IMG/VR virus record: IMGVR_UViG_3300043448_001133
Location: 1 to 44,827 of that record
DNA length: 44,827 nt
Source of the DNA: a virus
Direction: 5' to 3' (one strand)
This document shows, piece by piece, positions 15,420 through 23,224 of the stretch. Under the pieces are notes generated by a model that worked only from the letters and a program-made list of their open reading frames with translations, ran no database searches and had not been told where the DNA came from. Both the position numbers and the translations under genes were made by a program. How positions within the stretch are numbered: the first letter of the stretch is position 1; every line of letters starts with the position of its first letter.

Positions 15420-16555
15420 TGGGCATTTTTATAAAAAATAAAACAAAAAGGGTACAAAAAGATGACACAAAACAACCAGTGTTAACTAATACAGCGACTA
15501 ATAAATCTTTAATAGGTGAAGAGGTTGTTGTTGCTGAAAAAAAAGCAATTAAAAAAGGATTTGCTGATAAAAAAATTGTAAACAAAGAACCAGTAAAGAC
15601 TACAATTAATTCTTTGTCGGTTAATAAAGAGGAAAAAAAATCTGTGTTGTTATTTGAAAATAACACAAAAAATGAACCGACCACAAATTTATTAATTAAT
15701 AAAATTAATAATTCTTCAGGTAGAAACTCAATTTTTGACAAAGTTGTTGCCCCAGAAATTAAAAATTCAAATGACAAAGTTGTTAACGACATTTATGATA
15801 AAGCTAGGAAAAATATTAGTTTTATAAAAAATAAAAATAATAAGTATTATGATTTTGTTTTCACTAAAGGGTACATAAATGAAAAAGATATTAAACATGT
15901 TAACACTGAACTAGATAAACAATTAAATAATTTAAAAATAAATCCGTCAACAATGGATTTATACTTTTTTAAATCGTTTATAAAAGATAAAACAATTGCT
16001 CTCATTGCCAACTCTTCTGATTTATTAAATAAAAAACTTGGCGGGGAAATCGATTCTCACGATATTGTAATTAGATTTAATTCGTATAAAATATTAAAAG
16101 AGGACACTGGTGAAAAATTAACTATGCATGTTAGCATTTATTTACAAAATGAAAATTTAAATAATTTTGCGCCCATTAGATTTATCCTTTCAGGTATTAA
16201 AACAAACTGGGCTAAAAAAATATTAACATTAAATAAGTTCAATCAATCCACAATATTAAAGTATAATCATCACTCAATATTACCAGGTAATTTCAAAGAT
16301 GATTCGCCAACCACAACAGGTTTTGCTACTTTAATTTTACTACTTAAAATTGGTGGTTTTAAAAAAATCAATATGTTTGGTTTTGATTTTTATCAAAAAG
16401 GTAATGATAGTTTATTTAGAACGGACATTGGTATGGAATCACAAATATCCACCGTCCATGATTATTTCTTTGAAAAAGAATTTATAATGGAATATTCGTA
16501 TGAATATAACGATAAAAAAAATATAATTACTTTTTATGATTATAGCACATTTTAA
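15419..16555 (+). CDS. GT29-type sialyltransferase with lysine-rich N-terminal region
   Basis: A 378-residue protein. Residues ~1-120 are Lys/Asn/Thr/Glu-rich and low-complexity. The C-terminal ~190 residues carry GT29 sialylmotifs. Motif L: IALIANSSDLL at 193-203, then GEIDSHDIVIRFNSYK at 209-224, matching VGNSxxL--GxxIDxHDxVxRxN. Motif S: SPTTTGFATLILLL at 296-309, then INMFGFDFY at 317-325, matching PSTGxxxLxxAL---VxxYGF. Motif VS: His347 and Glu352 in HDYFFEKEF. GT29 enzymes transfer sialic acid from CMP-sialate and are best known from eukaryotes, with sparse bacterial and viral members. It shares one base with the NeuA-like gene that would make its donor. No membrane anchor was seen. Confidence 0.85.
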   Translation: MGIFIKNKTKRVQKDDTKQPVLTNTATNKSLIGEEVVVAEKKAIKKGFADKKIVNKEPVKTTINSLSVNKEEKKSVLLFENNTKNEPTTNLLINKINNSSGRNSIFDKVVAPEIKNSNDKVVNDIYDKARKNISFIKNKNNKYYDFVFTKGYINEKDIKHVNTELDKQLNNLKINPSTMDLYFFKSFIKDKTIALIANSSDLLNKKLGGEIDSHDIVIRFNSYKILKEDTGEKLTMHVSIYLQNENLNNFAPIRFILSGIKTNWAKKILTLNKFNQSTILKYNHHSILPGNFKDDSPTTTGFATLILLLKIGGFKKINMFGFDFYQKGNDSLFRTDIGMESQISTVHDYFFEKEFIMEYSYEYNDKKNIITFYDYSTF

Positions 16556-17384
16556 AGAAACCCCAATAGCGTATGCACCAGAGGCGATTAGTGATGTTAT
16601 AAACAAATACACAGATCATAAATCTTATGTTTTTGGTTACGGTTACCCGAATAAAAAATTAATACCAAAAACCGACATACTCCATTTACATAATATGGAT
16701 AGAAATTATAATTTTGGTAAAAAAGTAATACAGTATCATAGTGAACCTTTTAGAGTAACATTAGATGTAAAGACAAAAAAATTGGTAATAGCTCAGTATC
16801 ACGCAACCTTACCTGAATATAATAATTGTACTGTTGTCAGAAATCCAATTGACATTTATGATATAAAATTTTTACCAAAATATCAAAACAAAAAAATAAG
16901 AATCGGTTATTCCCCATCAACACTTAGGCCGTTATCAATTTGGGCGGATAAAGGATATGCAGAAACATACCCCATTTTACAAAAAATAAAATCTAAATAC
17001 GGAAACTCCGTTGAAGTCGACATAATTGTAAATGTTCCATTAGATGAATGTTTAAGACGGAAATCTTTATGCAATATTTTTATTGATGAAGTTAAAACAA
17101 TATCATACCATAGGTCTGGATTGGAATCATTATCAATGGGTATACCAACAATATGTTCTATTGGCCCAACAGTTGAAAGTTTATTGTTAAAATCTTCGAA
17201 TGCGACAACTAATCCATTTATTAATGTAAATCATAACCAATTAGAAAAAAAACTAGTGGAGTTAATTAATTTAGGTTTAAATGGTTTATTGGAAATTGGT
17301 TACAATAGTAGACTTTGGATGGAAAAACATTGGTCACCAGATACCATTGCAAACGAATATATTGAAATATATAAAAAAATTTAA
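16536..17384 (+). CDS. GT-B type glycosyltransferase
   Basis: A 282-residue protein with a GT4-like C-terminal half. KIRIGYSPSTLRPLSIWADKG (start about residue 120; quoted KIRIGYSPSTL) opens the donor domain. VDIIVNVPLDECLRRKSLC is the middle strand and helix, and YHRSGLESLSMGIPTICSIG (~188-207) is the donor-binding ExLxxGxPxIxS loop. The C-terminal helix WSPDTIANEYIEIY is typical (TxxxYxxxY). The N-terminal half is short for GT4 but has DILHLHNMDRNY. It starts 20 bases inside the GT29-like gene and is two bases from the next. Sugar unknown. Confidence 0.8.
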   Translation: MIIAHFKETPIAYAPEAISDVINKYTDHKSYVFGYGYPNKKLIPKTDILHLHNMDRNYNFGKKVIQYHSEPFRVTLDVKTKKLVIAQYHATLPEYNNCTVVRNPIDIYDIKFLPKYQNKKIRIGYSPSTLRPLSIWADKGYAETYPILQKIKSKYGNSVEVDIIVNVPLDECLRRKSLCNIFIDEVKTISYHRSGLESLSMGIPTICSIGPTVESLLLKSSNATTNPFINVNHNQLEKKLVELINLGLNGLLEIGYNSRLWMEKHWSPDTIANEYIEIYKKI

Positions 17385-17385
17385 A

Positions 17386-18045
17386 ATGAAAAAATATTCA
17401 GTTATAATACCAACAATGTGGATGTCTAGCCATTTATTTAAAATGTTAGATATTTATGAGGAAAATAATTTAATAGAAGAGGTTATACTTATAGATAATG
17501 CACCAGAAAAAAATGTAGCACTACCAAAACAAATAAGTAAATTAAAGTTACATACTAAAGGTAAAAATATATATGTTAACCCATCGTGGAATTTTGGTGT
17601 TTCGATAGCAATAAGTGATTATATTATAATCGCCAATGATGATATATTATTTAATAAAAAAGATTTTAATGATTTGCTAAATAAATCATTTGAATTTTTA
17701 AATGAAAATACCATAATTGGGCCATCAATGTATTGTTTTAAACAAAATGGCCTGGTTAAATATGATTTAAAAATCGAAAAAACCGATAGTCAATTTACTT
17801 ATGGGTTTGGAACTTTTATGATAATGAAAAAGGAATCTTACACGATAATACCAGATGATATTTTAATATTTCATGGGGACGTAATTCAACATAAAACAAA
17901 TGAGGTATTTTTATTTAGCGGCATTGAAATTGATACTCCCATGAGTGTTACGCTTAAAAGCGACCCACAAATACACAATTTAGCTAGATTAGATCACGCT
18001 AAATCATTAAAATATGATGTTAAAAAATTAATTAAATTTAAATAA
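17386..18045 (+). CDS. GT2-like glycosyltransferase
   Basis: A 219-residue protein starting at ATG 17386, just after the upstream stop; an earlier in-frame start would lie inside the previous gene and is not favoured. KKYSVIIPTMWMSSHLFKML is the first GT2 strand and helix, EVILIDNAPEK the second (IDN), and SDYIIIANDDILFNKKDF (about residues 77-94) carries the NDD metal motif. FTYGFGTFMIMKKESY (~141-156) is the acceptor strand region (GxFMxxKK). The short length suggests a single catalytic domain. Donor and acceptor unknown; part of the tightly packed glycosylation operon. Confidence 0.82.
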   Translation: MKKYSVIIPTMWMSSHLFKMLDIYEENNLIEEVILIDNAPEKNVALPKQISKLKLHTKGKNIYVNPSWNFGVSIAISDYIIIANDDILFNKKDFNDLLNKSFEFLNENTIIGPSMYCFKQNGLVKYDLKIEKTDSQFTYGFGTFMIMKKESYTIIPDDILIFHGDVIQHKTNEVFLFSGIEIDTPMSVTLKSDPQIHNLARLDHAKSLKYDVKKLIKFK

Positions 18046-18690
18046 ATGGCAAACGGAATTTACAAAATAACAGAAGAATTTGAAAAAGCACTATCTGACT
18101 ATACAGGTGCCCCATATGTAATTACTGTGGACAATCAGTCAAACGCGTTGTTTTTGGCGTTATACTATGAAAAAAACATAAAAAAATCTATTATTTCGGA
18201 GTATATTGGAATCCCTTCAAGAACCTATCCTTCAGTTCCATGTGAAATTATCCATGCTGGACTTAAAGTACTTTTTGATAAAGTAGAAGGTAATACTTTA
18301 AAGGGCGCTTACGAATTAAGAGGTAGTAATGTATGGGATTCGGCATTAAGATTCACATCTGAAATGTATATGCCTGGTACACATATGTGTATTTCTTTTA
18401 CGGGCCCATATAAACACTTTAAACTAAGTAAGGGGGGCGCCATCTTAACCGATAGTCATGAGGCTTATTTATGGTTTAAAAGGGCTAGGTATAGCGGTAG
18501 AAGAGAATGTTCTTACCACGATGATCATTTTGATATGCTTGGTTGGAATTTTTACATGATGCCAGAACTAGCAGCGCGTGGAATGTTGTTAATGAACCAA
18601 TTTTACAATATTGATGGCACCAAGAAAAAAAATGAAGATTTAGAATTACCTTATCCAGATTTATCAAAATTTGATATTTATAAAAAATGA
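18046..18690 (+). CDS. Short DegT/DnrJ/EryC1/StrS-type aminotransferase
   Basis: A PLP-dependent sugar aminotransferase relative of 214 residues, against about 370 for the family. FEKALSDYTGAPYVITVDNQSNAL is the N-terminal small-domain signature (A-x-x-GxxYxxxVxxxxxAL; quoted FEKALSDYTGAPYV). CISFTGPYKHFKLSKGGAIL (about residues 126-145) corresponds to SFxxxKxLxxGxGGxI, containing the PLP lysine. The C-terminal domain is mostly missing, though DMLGWNFYMMPELAARG (~165-181) matches the GxNxxMxxxxAA helix. The protein may be a compact phage form that amino-modifies a nucleotide sugar, as needed for legionaminic or pseudaminic acids, or an inactive remnant. It sits within the nonulosonate set. 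Confidence 0.75.
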   Translation: MANGIYKITEEFEKALSDYTGAPYVITVDNQSNALFLALYYEKNIKKSIISEYIGIPSRTYPSVPCEIIHAGLKVLFDKVEGNTLKGAYELRGSNVWDSALRFTSEMYMPGTHMCISFTGPYKHFKLSKGGAILTDSHEAYLWFKRARYSGRRECSYHDDHFDMLGWNFYMMPELAARGMLLMNQFYNIDGTKKKNEDLELPYPDLSKFDIYKK

Positions 18691-19409
18691 AACACATAGT
18701 TGTCTTTTTAGCCTATGAGAATTTTGATATGATTAAAAAATCATTTAATTCTTTAAAAAATTCAAATTCTGATTTTTTCATAATAGAGAATTTTTCTAAA
18801 AATTCAAATAGTATAAAAGAATTTTTTATAAAAGAAAAATTAATTGGGTATATTCAATTTTTAGATAACGCCAGAGCTAATGCTGTAAATATTTTTATTG
18901 AAAAATATTACGATTTATTATCTCAGTATGATTACGTAACAATAACTGATGGTGATTTATTTATATATGATATAGCAGATACATTTAAAGAAATAATTTT
19001 ATCATTTAACGATATTAATTGTTATGTTTGTGGTGTTACATTGTATAAGGGTAATAATTATGAAAATAACCCCAACAGAATTATTGGTACTGAACATTAT
19101 GTTGAACACATGTTGAGTAAGTCTGAACATAAAATAGGGCCGATAAAAGGTAGAACAGGTAATCATTTATTAACTTTTAACAAAAAAAGCCTAAATGTTA
19201 TTAAAGATGTACATTATATTGATTCAAATATTTTTTTAAAAATAAAAAATTTGGGCGGGTCTTGTTATAGAACAACAAAAAATTTAGCTTATCATTTAAC
19301 TTGGGATTTATATTTTGACGGTAACCCATATTACGAAAATAAAAAAAATAATTTAAAAGAAATTTGGGCTAAATCAAATGATAATTTTATGTATAATCAA
19401 ATCATATGA
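18687..19409 (+). CDS. GT-A type glycosyltransferase
   Basis: A 240-residue protein. HIVVFLAYENFDMIKKSFNS starts a GT2-like fold and SDFFIIENFSKNS is the second strand. YDYVTITDGDLFIYD (about residues 91-105) holds a clear DGD metal motif, and GRTGNHLLTFNKKSL (~155-169) is the acceptor-side strand. The C terminus has YHLTWDLY, with a His common in late catalytic strands. It overlaps the upstream aminotransferase gene and the downstream NeuD-like gene by four bases each. Sugar unknown. Confidence 0.75.
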   Translation: MKHIVVFLAYENFDMIKKSFNSLKNSNSDFFIIENFSKNSNSIKEFFIKEKLIGYIQFLDNARANAVNIFIEKYYDLLSQYDYVTITDGDLFIYDIADTFKEIILSFNDINCYVCGVTLYKGNNYENNPNRIIGTEHYVEHMLSKSEHKIGPIKGRTGNHLLTFNKKSLNVIKDVHYIDSNIFLKIKNLGGSCYRTTKNLAYHLTWDLYFDGNPYYENKKNNLKEIWAKSNDNFMYNQII

Positions 19410-19993
19410 AAAAGGCGTTAATAGGTGCTGGTGGCTTTGCACGTGAAATTAAAGCCCACATTGGGGACGAATCAATGATATGTTTTGTTGATGATAATTA
19501 TTATATGGGTGATATTCATACATTACCCCTAAGCCAATTTGACCCAAATGAGTATGAGGTGTTAATTGCTATTGGAGATCCACGCGCAAGGTATGAGGTA
19601 TATAGTCGATTACCTAAAGAAACTAAATATTTTACGCATATTGATAAACGAGCTATTATATTGGACAGTGATGTTGAAATCGGTGAGGGTAGTATTGTTT
19701 GTGCGGGTTGTATATTAACGACAAATATTAAAATAGGTAGACACGCTCACTTAAATCTACAAACGACAATTGGACATGACACAATTATCGGTGATTTTTT
19801 TACAACAGCGCCTGGTGCAAAAGTATCGGGTAATTGTACAATATATGATTTAGTGTATATCGGTACAAACGCATCTATTAGAGAAAAAATAACAATTCAT
19901 AGTTTAGCGACAATAGGTTTAAATGCTGGTGTTGTAAAAGACATAATTGAGCCAGGTGTTTATGGTGGGACACCATGTAAAAAAATTAAATAA
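19406..19993 (+). CDS. neuD: NeuD/PglD-like sugar O/N-acetyltransferase
   Basis: A 195-residue left-handed beta-helix acyltransferase. The N-terminal KKALIGAGGFAREIKAHIGD (residues 2-21) is the Rossmann-like part of NeuD/PglD proteins, and EYEVLIAIGDPRARYEVYSR follows the same family. Hexapeptide repeats run from about residue 88 to the end (IGEGSIVCAG, IGRHAHLNL, IGHDTIIGDF, IREKITIHSLATIG, PGVYGGTPCKKI). The ending GGTPCKKIK is typical. Members acetylate sialic acids or UDP-bacillosamine precursors using acetyl-CoA. With NeuA- and NeuB-like genes in the same operon, nonulosonate acetylation is the best guess. Confidence 0.85.
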   Translation: MKKALIGAGGFAREIKAHIGDESMICFVDDNYYMGDIHTLPLSQFDPNEYEVLIAIGDPRARYEVYSRLPKETKYFTHIDKRAIILDSDVEIGEGSIVCAGCILTTNIKIGRHAHLNLQTTIGHDTIIGDFFTTAPGAKVSGNCTIYDLVYIGTNASIREKITIHSLATIGLNAGVVKDIIEPGVYGGTPCKKIK

Positions 19994-19994
19994 T

Positions 19995-20609
19995 ATGCAA
20001 AATACAATAGAATCTTTAAATTTAATTAAAAAAATATCAGATGAAATTAATAATATGACATTTCATCATCATTATTATATTTTATATGATGTGGCTAAAG
20101 AATTTGGAACCGCACCAATTAACTATGTTGAAATAGGCTGTTATGCTGGGGGCTCCGCTTGTCTTATGTTACAAAGACCAAATACCAACGTAATTAGTAT
20201 TGATTTAGGCATACCAATTAGTTCAGATATAGTTAAAGAAAATGTAAAAAAATTAAATATTTTAAATAACCATTACAATTACATACAAGGTAACTCACAA
20301 AAAATTCAAACCGTTAATGAATTAAAAAACTTAATTCAATCAATTGATATTTTATTCATCGATGGTGATCATAGTTACAACGGTGTTATTAACGATTTTA
20401 ATTTGTATTCTAAAATGGTAAAACCAGGTGGTTATATTGTTTTTGACGATTACAATGACAAACAACATAGTCCTCAAGTTAAAGTAGCTGTTGATGATTT
20501 ATTAAAAAATAACTACGAGTATGAAATATTTGGTACGTTACCAAATGTTTTTGGCGCCAGGCCTAGTGAATTAAAAGAGGGTAATTGTTTTATAATTAAA
20601 AAAAAATAA
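19995..20609 (+). CDS. Class I SAM-dependent methyltransferase
   Basis: A 204-residue protein starting at ATG 19995, right after the NeuD-like stop. VEIGCYAGGSACLML (about residues 43-57) is the SAM-binding motif I, VISIDLGI is motif II with the acidic residue, and ILFIDGDHSYNGVINDF (~117-133) with VKPGGYIVFDDYND (~140-153) are the signatures of the Methyltransf_24 type. These enzymes usually methylate sugars in polysaccharide loci. The substrate here is probably a sugar hydroxyl, inferred from the operon. Confidence 0.85.
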   Translation: MQNTIESLNLIKKISDEINNMTFHHHYYILYDVAKEFGTAPINYVEIGCYAGGSACLMLQRPNTNVISIDLGIPISSDIVKENVKKLNILNNHYNYIQGNSQKIQTVNELKNLIQSIDILFIDGDHSYNGVINDFNLYSKMVKPGGYIVFDDYNDKQHSPQVKVAVDDLLKNNYEYEIFGTLPNVFGARPSELKEGNCFIIKKK

Positions 20610-20610
20610 T

Positions 20611-21291
20611 ATGTTAGCCATTGTTATAGCCACATATCAAAGAAATGATGGCACCACACCAAATCATTTAACCAAAGCGCTAACCTCAATTAAAAACCAA
20701 ACATATCAAAAGTACACTGTATTTTTAATTGGTGATCATTACGATGACAATGATGAATTTGTAAAATTAGCGACATCAATAATTGATTCCGATAAAATTG
20801 TATTTGTAAATTTACCAAATGCCGTTGAACGAAAAAAATATCCATTTGGTGATAAGCGCCTATGGTCATCTGGTGGCGTAAATGCGGTTAATTTTGGTAT
20901 TAAGCTTGCTTTGGAACAAAATTATAGTTATATTTGTAGACTAGATCACGATGACTGGTGGGCGCCAGAACATTTGGATTTAATAAAAGATAAATTAAAC
21001 GAAAACCATTTAATAATTGCAACAAAAGGTGTACATTTTACAAAACAAATATTACCTGTGAAAGATAAAAACCCATTTTATCCACGAAGTTCCGATTTAA
21101 TACACTCATCTGTTTGTGTAAATTTTAGAGAAACACCGTTAAGATATCGTGATGTTTTTGCTGAAGAGGGTACCATTTATGCAGCTGACGCTGATTTATG
21201 GAATCGAATGTCGGATTATATGGTAAAAAACAATAAAACGGGTTATTTAATAAACAAGGTAACGTGTTATCATAGTAATGAAAGAAAGTAA
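20611..21291 (+). CDS. GT2 family glycosyltransferase
   Basis: A 226-residue GT-A enzyme. MLAIVIATYQRNDG opens the fold, followed by LTKALTSIKNQTYQKYTVFLIGD, the usual first helix and second strand (SIxxQTYxxYxxxxxGD). YICRLDHDDWWAPEHLD (about residues 109-125) carries the DHDD metal motif. The end is truncated relative to large GT2 proteins. It shares one base with the NeuB-like gene that follows (TAATG). Donor and acceptor unknown. Confidence 0.88.
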   Translation: MLAIVIATYQRNDGTTPNHLTKALTSIKNQTYQKYTVFLIGDHYDDNDEFVKLATSIIDSDKIVFVNLPNAVERKKYPFGDKRLWSSGGVNAVNFGIKLALEQNYSYICRLDHDDWWAPEHLDLIKDKLNENHLIIATKGVHFTKQILPVKDKNPFYPRSSDLIHSSVCVNFRETPLRYRDVFAEEGTIYAADADLWNRMSDYMVKNNKTGYLINKVTCYHSNERK

Positions 21292-22133
21292 TGGCTACAA
21301 AAATTATCGCAGAAATAGGAATTAATCACAATGGTGATATGGAAATCGCTAAACAACTTATTGTGGTAGCAAAAGCCGCTGGGTGTGATTATGTGAAATT
21401 CCAGAAGAGGAATCCAGATGTGTGTGTCCCAGAAGATCAAAAAAGTAAAATTCGTCAAACACCTTGGGGTGAAATGACATATTTGGAGTATAAATGGAGA
21501 ACCGAATTTAATTATGAGCAATATTGTGAAATTGACGAATTTTGTCATCAAATAGGTATTAAATGGTTTGTATCCGTTTGGGATAAAAGTAGTGTAGATT
21601 TTATGGATATTTTCAAAAGACTGGGTAAAGCATATGATGGCACCATGAAAATACCGTCAGCTTTAATCACCGATTTAGAACTTTGTAAATACGCTAGAGC
21701 AAACTGTGATAAGTTAATAATTTCAACTGGAATGAGTACTGAAAATGAAATCAAATCTTGTGTTAATGTTTGTCACCCAGACGTTATTATGCATACTAAT
21801 TCAACATATCCGTGCCCAGTAGAAGAATTAAACCTTAATTATATCAATTGGCTTAAAAGTTGGTATTTTGGCGCTGACATTGGTTATAGTGGTCACGAAT
21901 ACGGTTTAGTAACAACATTTGCAACTATTTCAATGGGGGTTACTTGGATTGAAAGACACATCACTTTAGATAGAAATATGTGGGGTTCTGACCAATCTGC
22001 TTCAATAGAACCATCTGGACTTTTTAAATTGGTTAAAGGTGTCCGCGACATAGAAGCTGCATTAAGTATACCAATGAAACCGAGAGAAGTTTTAGGTGGT
22101 GAATTAATCAAACAAAAAACTTTAAGAAAATAA
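21291..22133 (+). CDS. neuB: N-acetylneuraminate synthase family protein (NeuB-like), lacking the SAF domain
   Basis: A 280-residue TIM-barrel enzyme that condenses a hexosamine (ManNAc in the sialic acid case) with phosphoenolpyruvate to give a nonulosonic acid. Motifs: AEIGINHNGD (7-16), VKFQKR (35-40), STGMS (145-149), HTNSTYPCP (168-176), GYSGHE (198-203), ERHITLD (221-227), GSDQSAS (232-238, where GPDHxAS is common). The family is usually ~340 residues with a C-terminal SAF/antifreeze domain; here the protein stops at REVLGGELIKQKTLRK, about where that domain would begin. It overlaps genes on both sides by one base. Whether the product is sialic, legionaminic or pseudaminic acid cannot be told. 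Confidence 0.9.
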   Translation: MATKIIAEIGINHNGDMEIAKQLIVVAKAAGCDYVKFQKRNPDVCVPEDQKSKIRQTPWGEMTYLEYKWRTEFNYEQYCEIDEFCHQIGIKWFVSVWDKSSVDFMDIFKRLGKAYDGTMKIPSALITDLELCKYARANCDKLIISTGMSTENEIKSCVNVCHPDVIMHTNSTYPCPVEELNLNYINWLKSWYFGADIGYSGHEYGLVTTFATISMGVTWIERHITLDRNMWGSDQSASIEPSGLFKLVKGVRDIEAALSIPMKPREVLGGELIKQKTLRK

Positions 22134-22459
22134 TGAATATTTACGTAGACGTGGATAACACAATAACGGAAACTTCTGGTATGGATTATCAAAATGCCAA
22201 ACCAATATACTCAAAAATATTAATAATAAATAAACTTTATGATAGTGGTCATACAATAACTTATTGGACTGCCAGAGGATCTGTATCTGGAATTGATCAT
22301 TATAGCCTAACAAAAAATCAATTAGATAGTTGGGGTGTAAAATACCACAATTTTATGGTTGGAAAGCCAGCGTTTGATCTTTTAATTGACGATAAAACAA
22401 TAAATAACATTAACGAAAACCTTTTTACATGGGTAACCAAAGAAGAAGAAAAAAACTAA
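22133..22459 (+). CDS. Small HAD-family phosphatase-like protein
   Basis: A 108-residue single-domain HAD protein. MNIYVDVDNTITET carries motif I DxD (D6, D8), TYWTARGSVSG has the Thr/Ser motif II (TARG), and GKPAFDLLIDDKTIN (about residues 77-91) supplies the motif III Lys and motif IV DD. No cap domain is present. The family includes sugar-phosphate phosphatases of capsule and sialic acid pathways, which fits its place right after the NeuB-like gene. The actual substrate is unknown. PhoH starts 31 bases inside its 3' end. Confidence 0.85.
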   Translation: MNIYVDVDNTITETSGMDYQNAKPIYSKILIINKLYDSGHTITYWTARGSVSGIDHYSLTKNQLDSWGVKYHNFMVGKPAFDLLIDDKTINNINENLFTWVTKEEEKN

Positions 22460-23166
22460 CACCAGAAGAAGAATTAGAAGCTCTTGAAGCTATTAATCGA
22501 GGGCATTCTGGTAACATATTTGATAAAATCAAAATCGATATTAAATCAAAAACACCGAATCAAAAAAAATTGGTGAATGAAATAAAAGCAAAAGAAATAG
22601 TAATATGTTCTGGCTTACCTGGTACAGGTAAAACTTTTTTATCTTGTGCGGTTGCACTAGAATTATTGAAAAATGACCCGAGATATAAAAAAATTGTAAT
22701 TGTAAAATCTGTAACAACTTTAAAAGACGAGGAAATTGGGTTCTTAAAAGGTACTATGAAAGAAAAAATGGAACCGTTTATGTATTCTTTTATGCATAAT
22801 TTTGAAAAAGTAATCGGTAAATACAATGTCGAAGCTTTAAGAAATGCGGGTATGATCGAAGAGCTACCAATAGCTTACATGAGGGGTATTAATATTGATA
22901 ATTCAATTACAATTATTGACGAGGCCCAAAACATATCAATAGATAATATTAGAACAATAATGACCAGACTTGGTGAAAATTCAAAAATGATATTTTTGGG
23001 GGATGAAAACCAAATTGACATGAAGAAAAAATCTGAAAGCTCATTAAATTTCATTATAAACAAATTTAAAGACTTTGATGAGGTTGGTACAATTACCTTA
23101 GGTGAAGAAGACGTTGTTAGAAATCCTTTAATTAAGAAAATCGAACAGATTTTCAGAGAAAAGTAA
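22429..23166 (+). CDS. phoH: PhoH-like ATPase
   Basis: A 245-residue PhoH family P-loop ATPase, very common in T4-like and marine phages. Walker A SGLPGTGKTFLSCAVA lies at about residues 60-75, the PhoH signature is KEKMEPFMYSFMHN, and Walker B is ITIIDEAQNIS (~160-170). FLGDENQID (~189-197) matches the GDxxQID motif. Members are thought to be RNA or nucleotide-related ATPases; the role in phages is unsettled. A basic N terminus (GNQRRRKK) overlaps the HAD gene. It ends the operon-like run; a 58-base gap follows. Confidence 0.93.
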   Translation: MGNQRRRKKLTPEEELEALEAINRGHSGNIFDKIKIDIKSKTPNQKKLVNEIKAKEIVICSGLPGTGKTFLSCAVALELLKNDPRYKKIVIVKSVTTLKDEEIGFLKGTMKEKMEPFMYSFMHNFEKVIGKYNVEALRNAGMIEELPIAYMRGINIDNSITIIDEAQNISIDNIRTIMTRLGENSKMIFLGDENQIDMKKKSESSLNFIINKFKDFDEVGTITLGEEDVVRNPLIKKIEQIFREK

Positions 23167-23201
23167 AATAGGGTTTACTTTAGACCATTTAATCATAGAT
23201 T

Positions 23202-23218
23202 TATGTTAATTAAACATA
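23202..23218 (+). repeat. Short palindrome, possible operator
   Basis: TATGTT (23202-23207) and AACATA (23213-23218) form a perfect 6-bp inverted repeat around AATTA, in the 58-base gap between phoH and the next gene, ending 7 bases before its ATG. It could be a protein-binding site or chance in A/T-rich DNA. Confidence 0.25.
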
Positions 23219-23224
23219 TATTTT

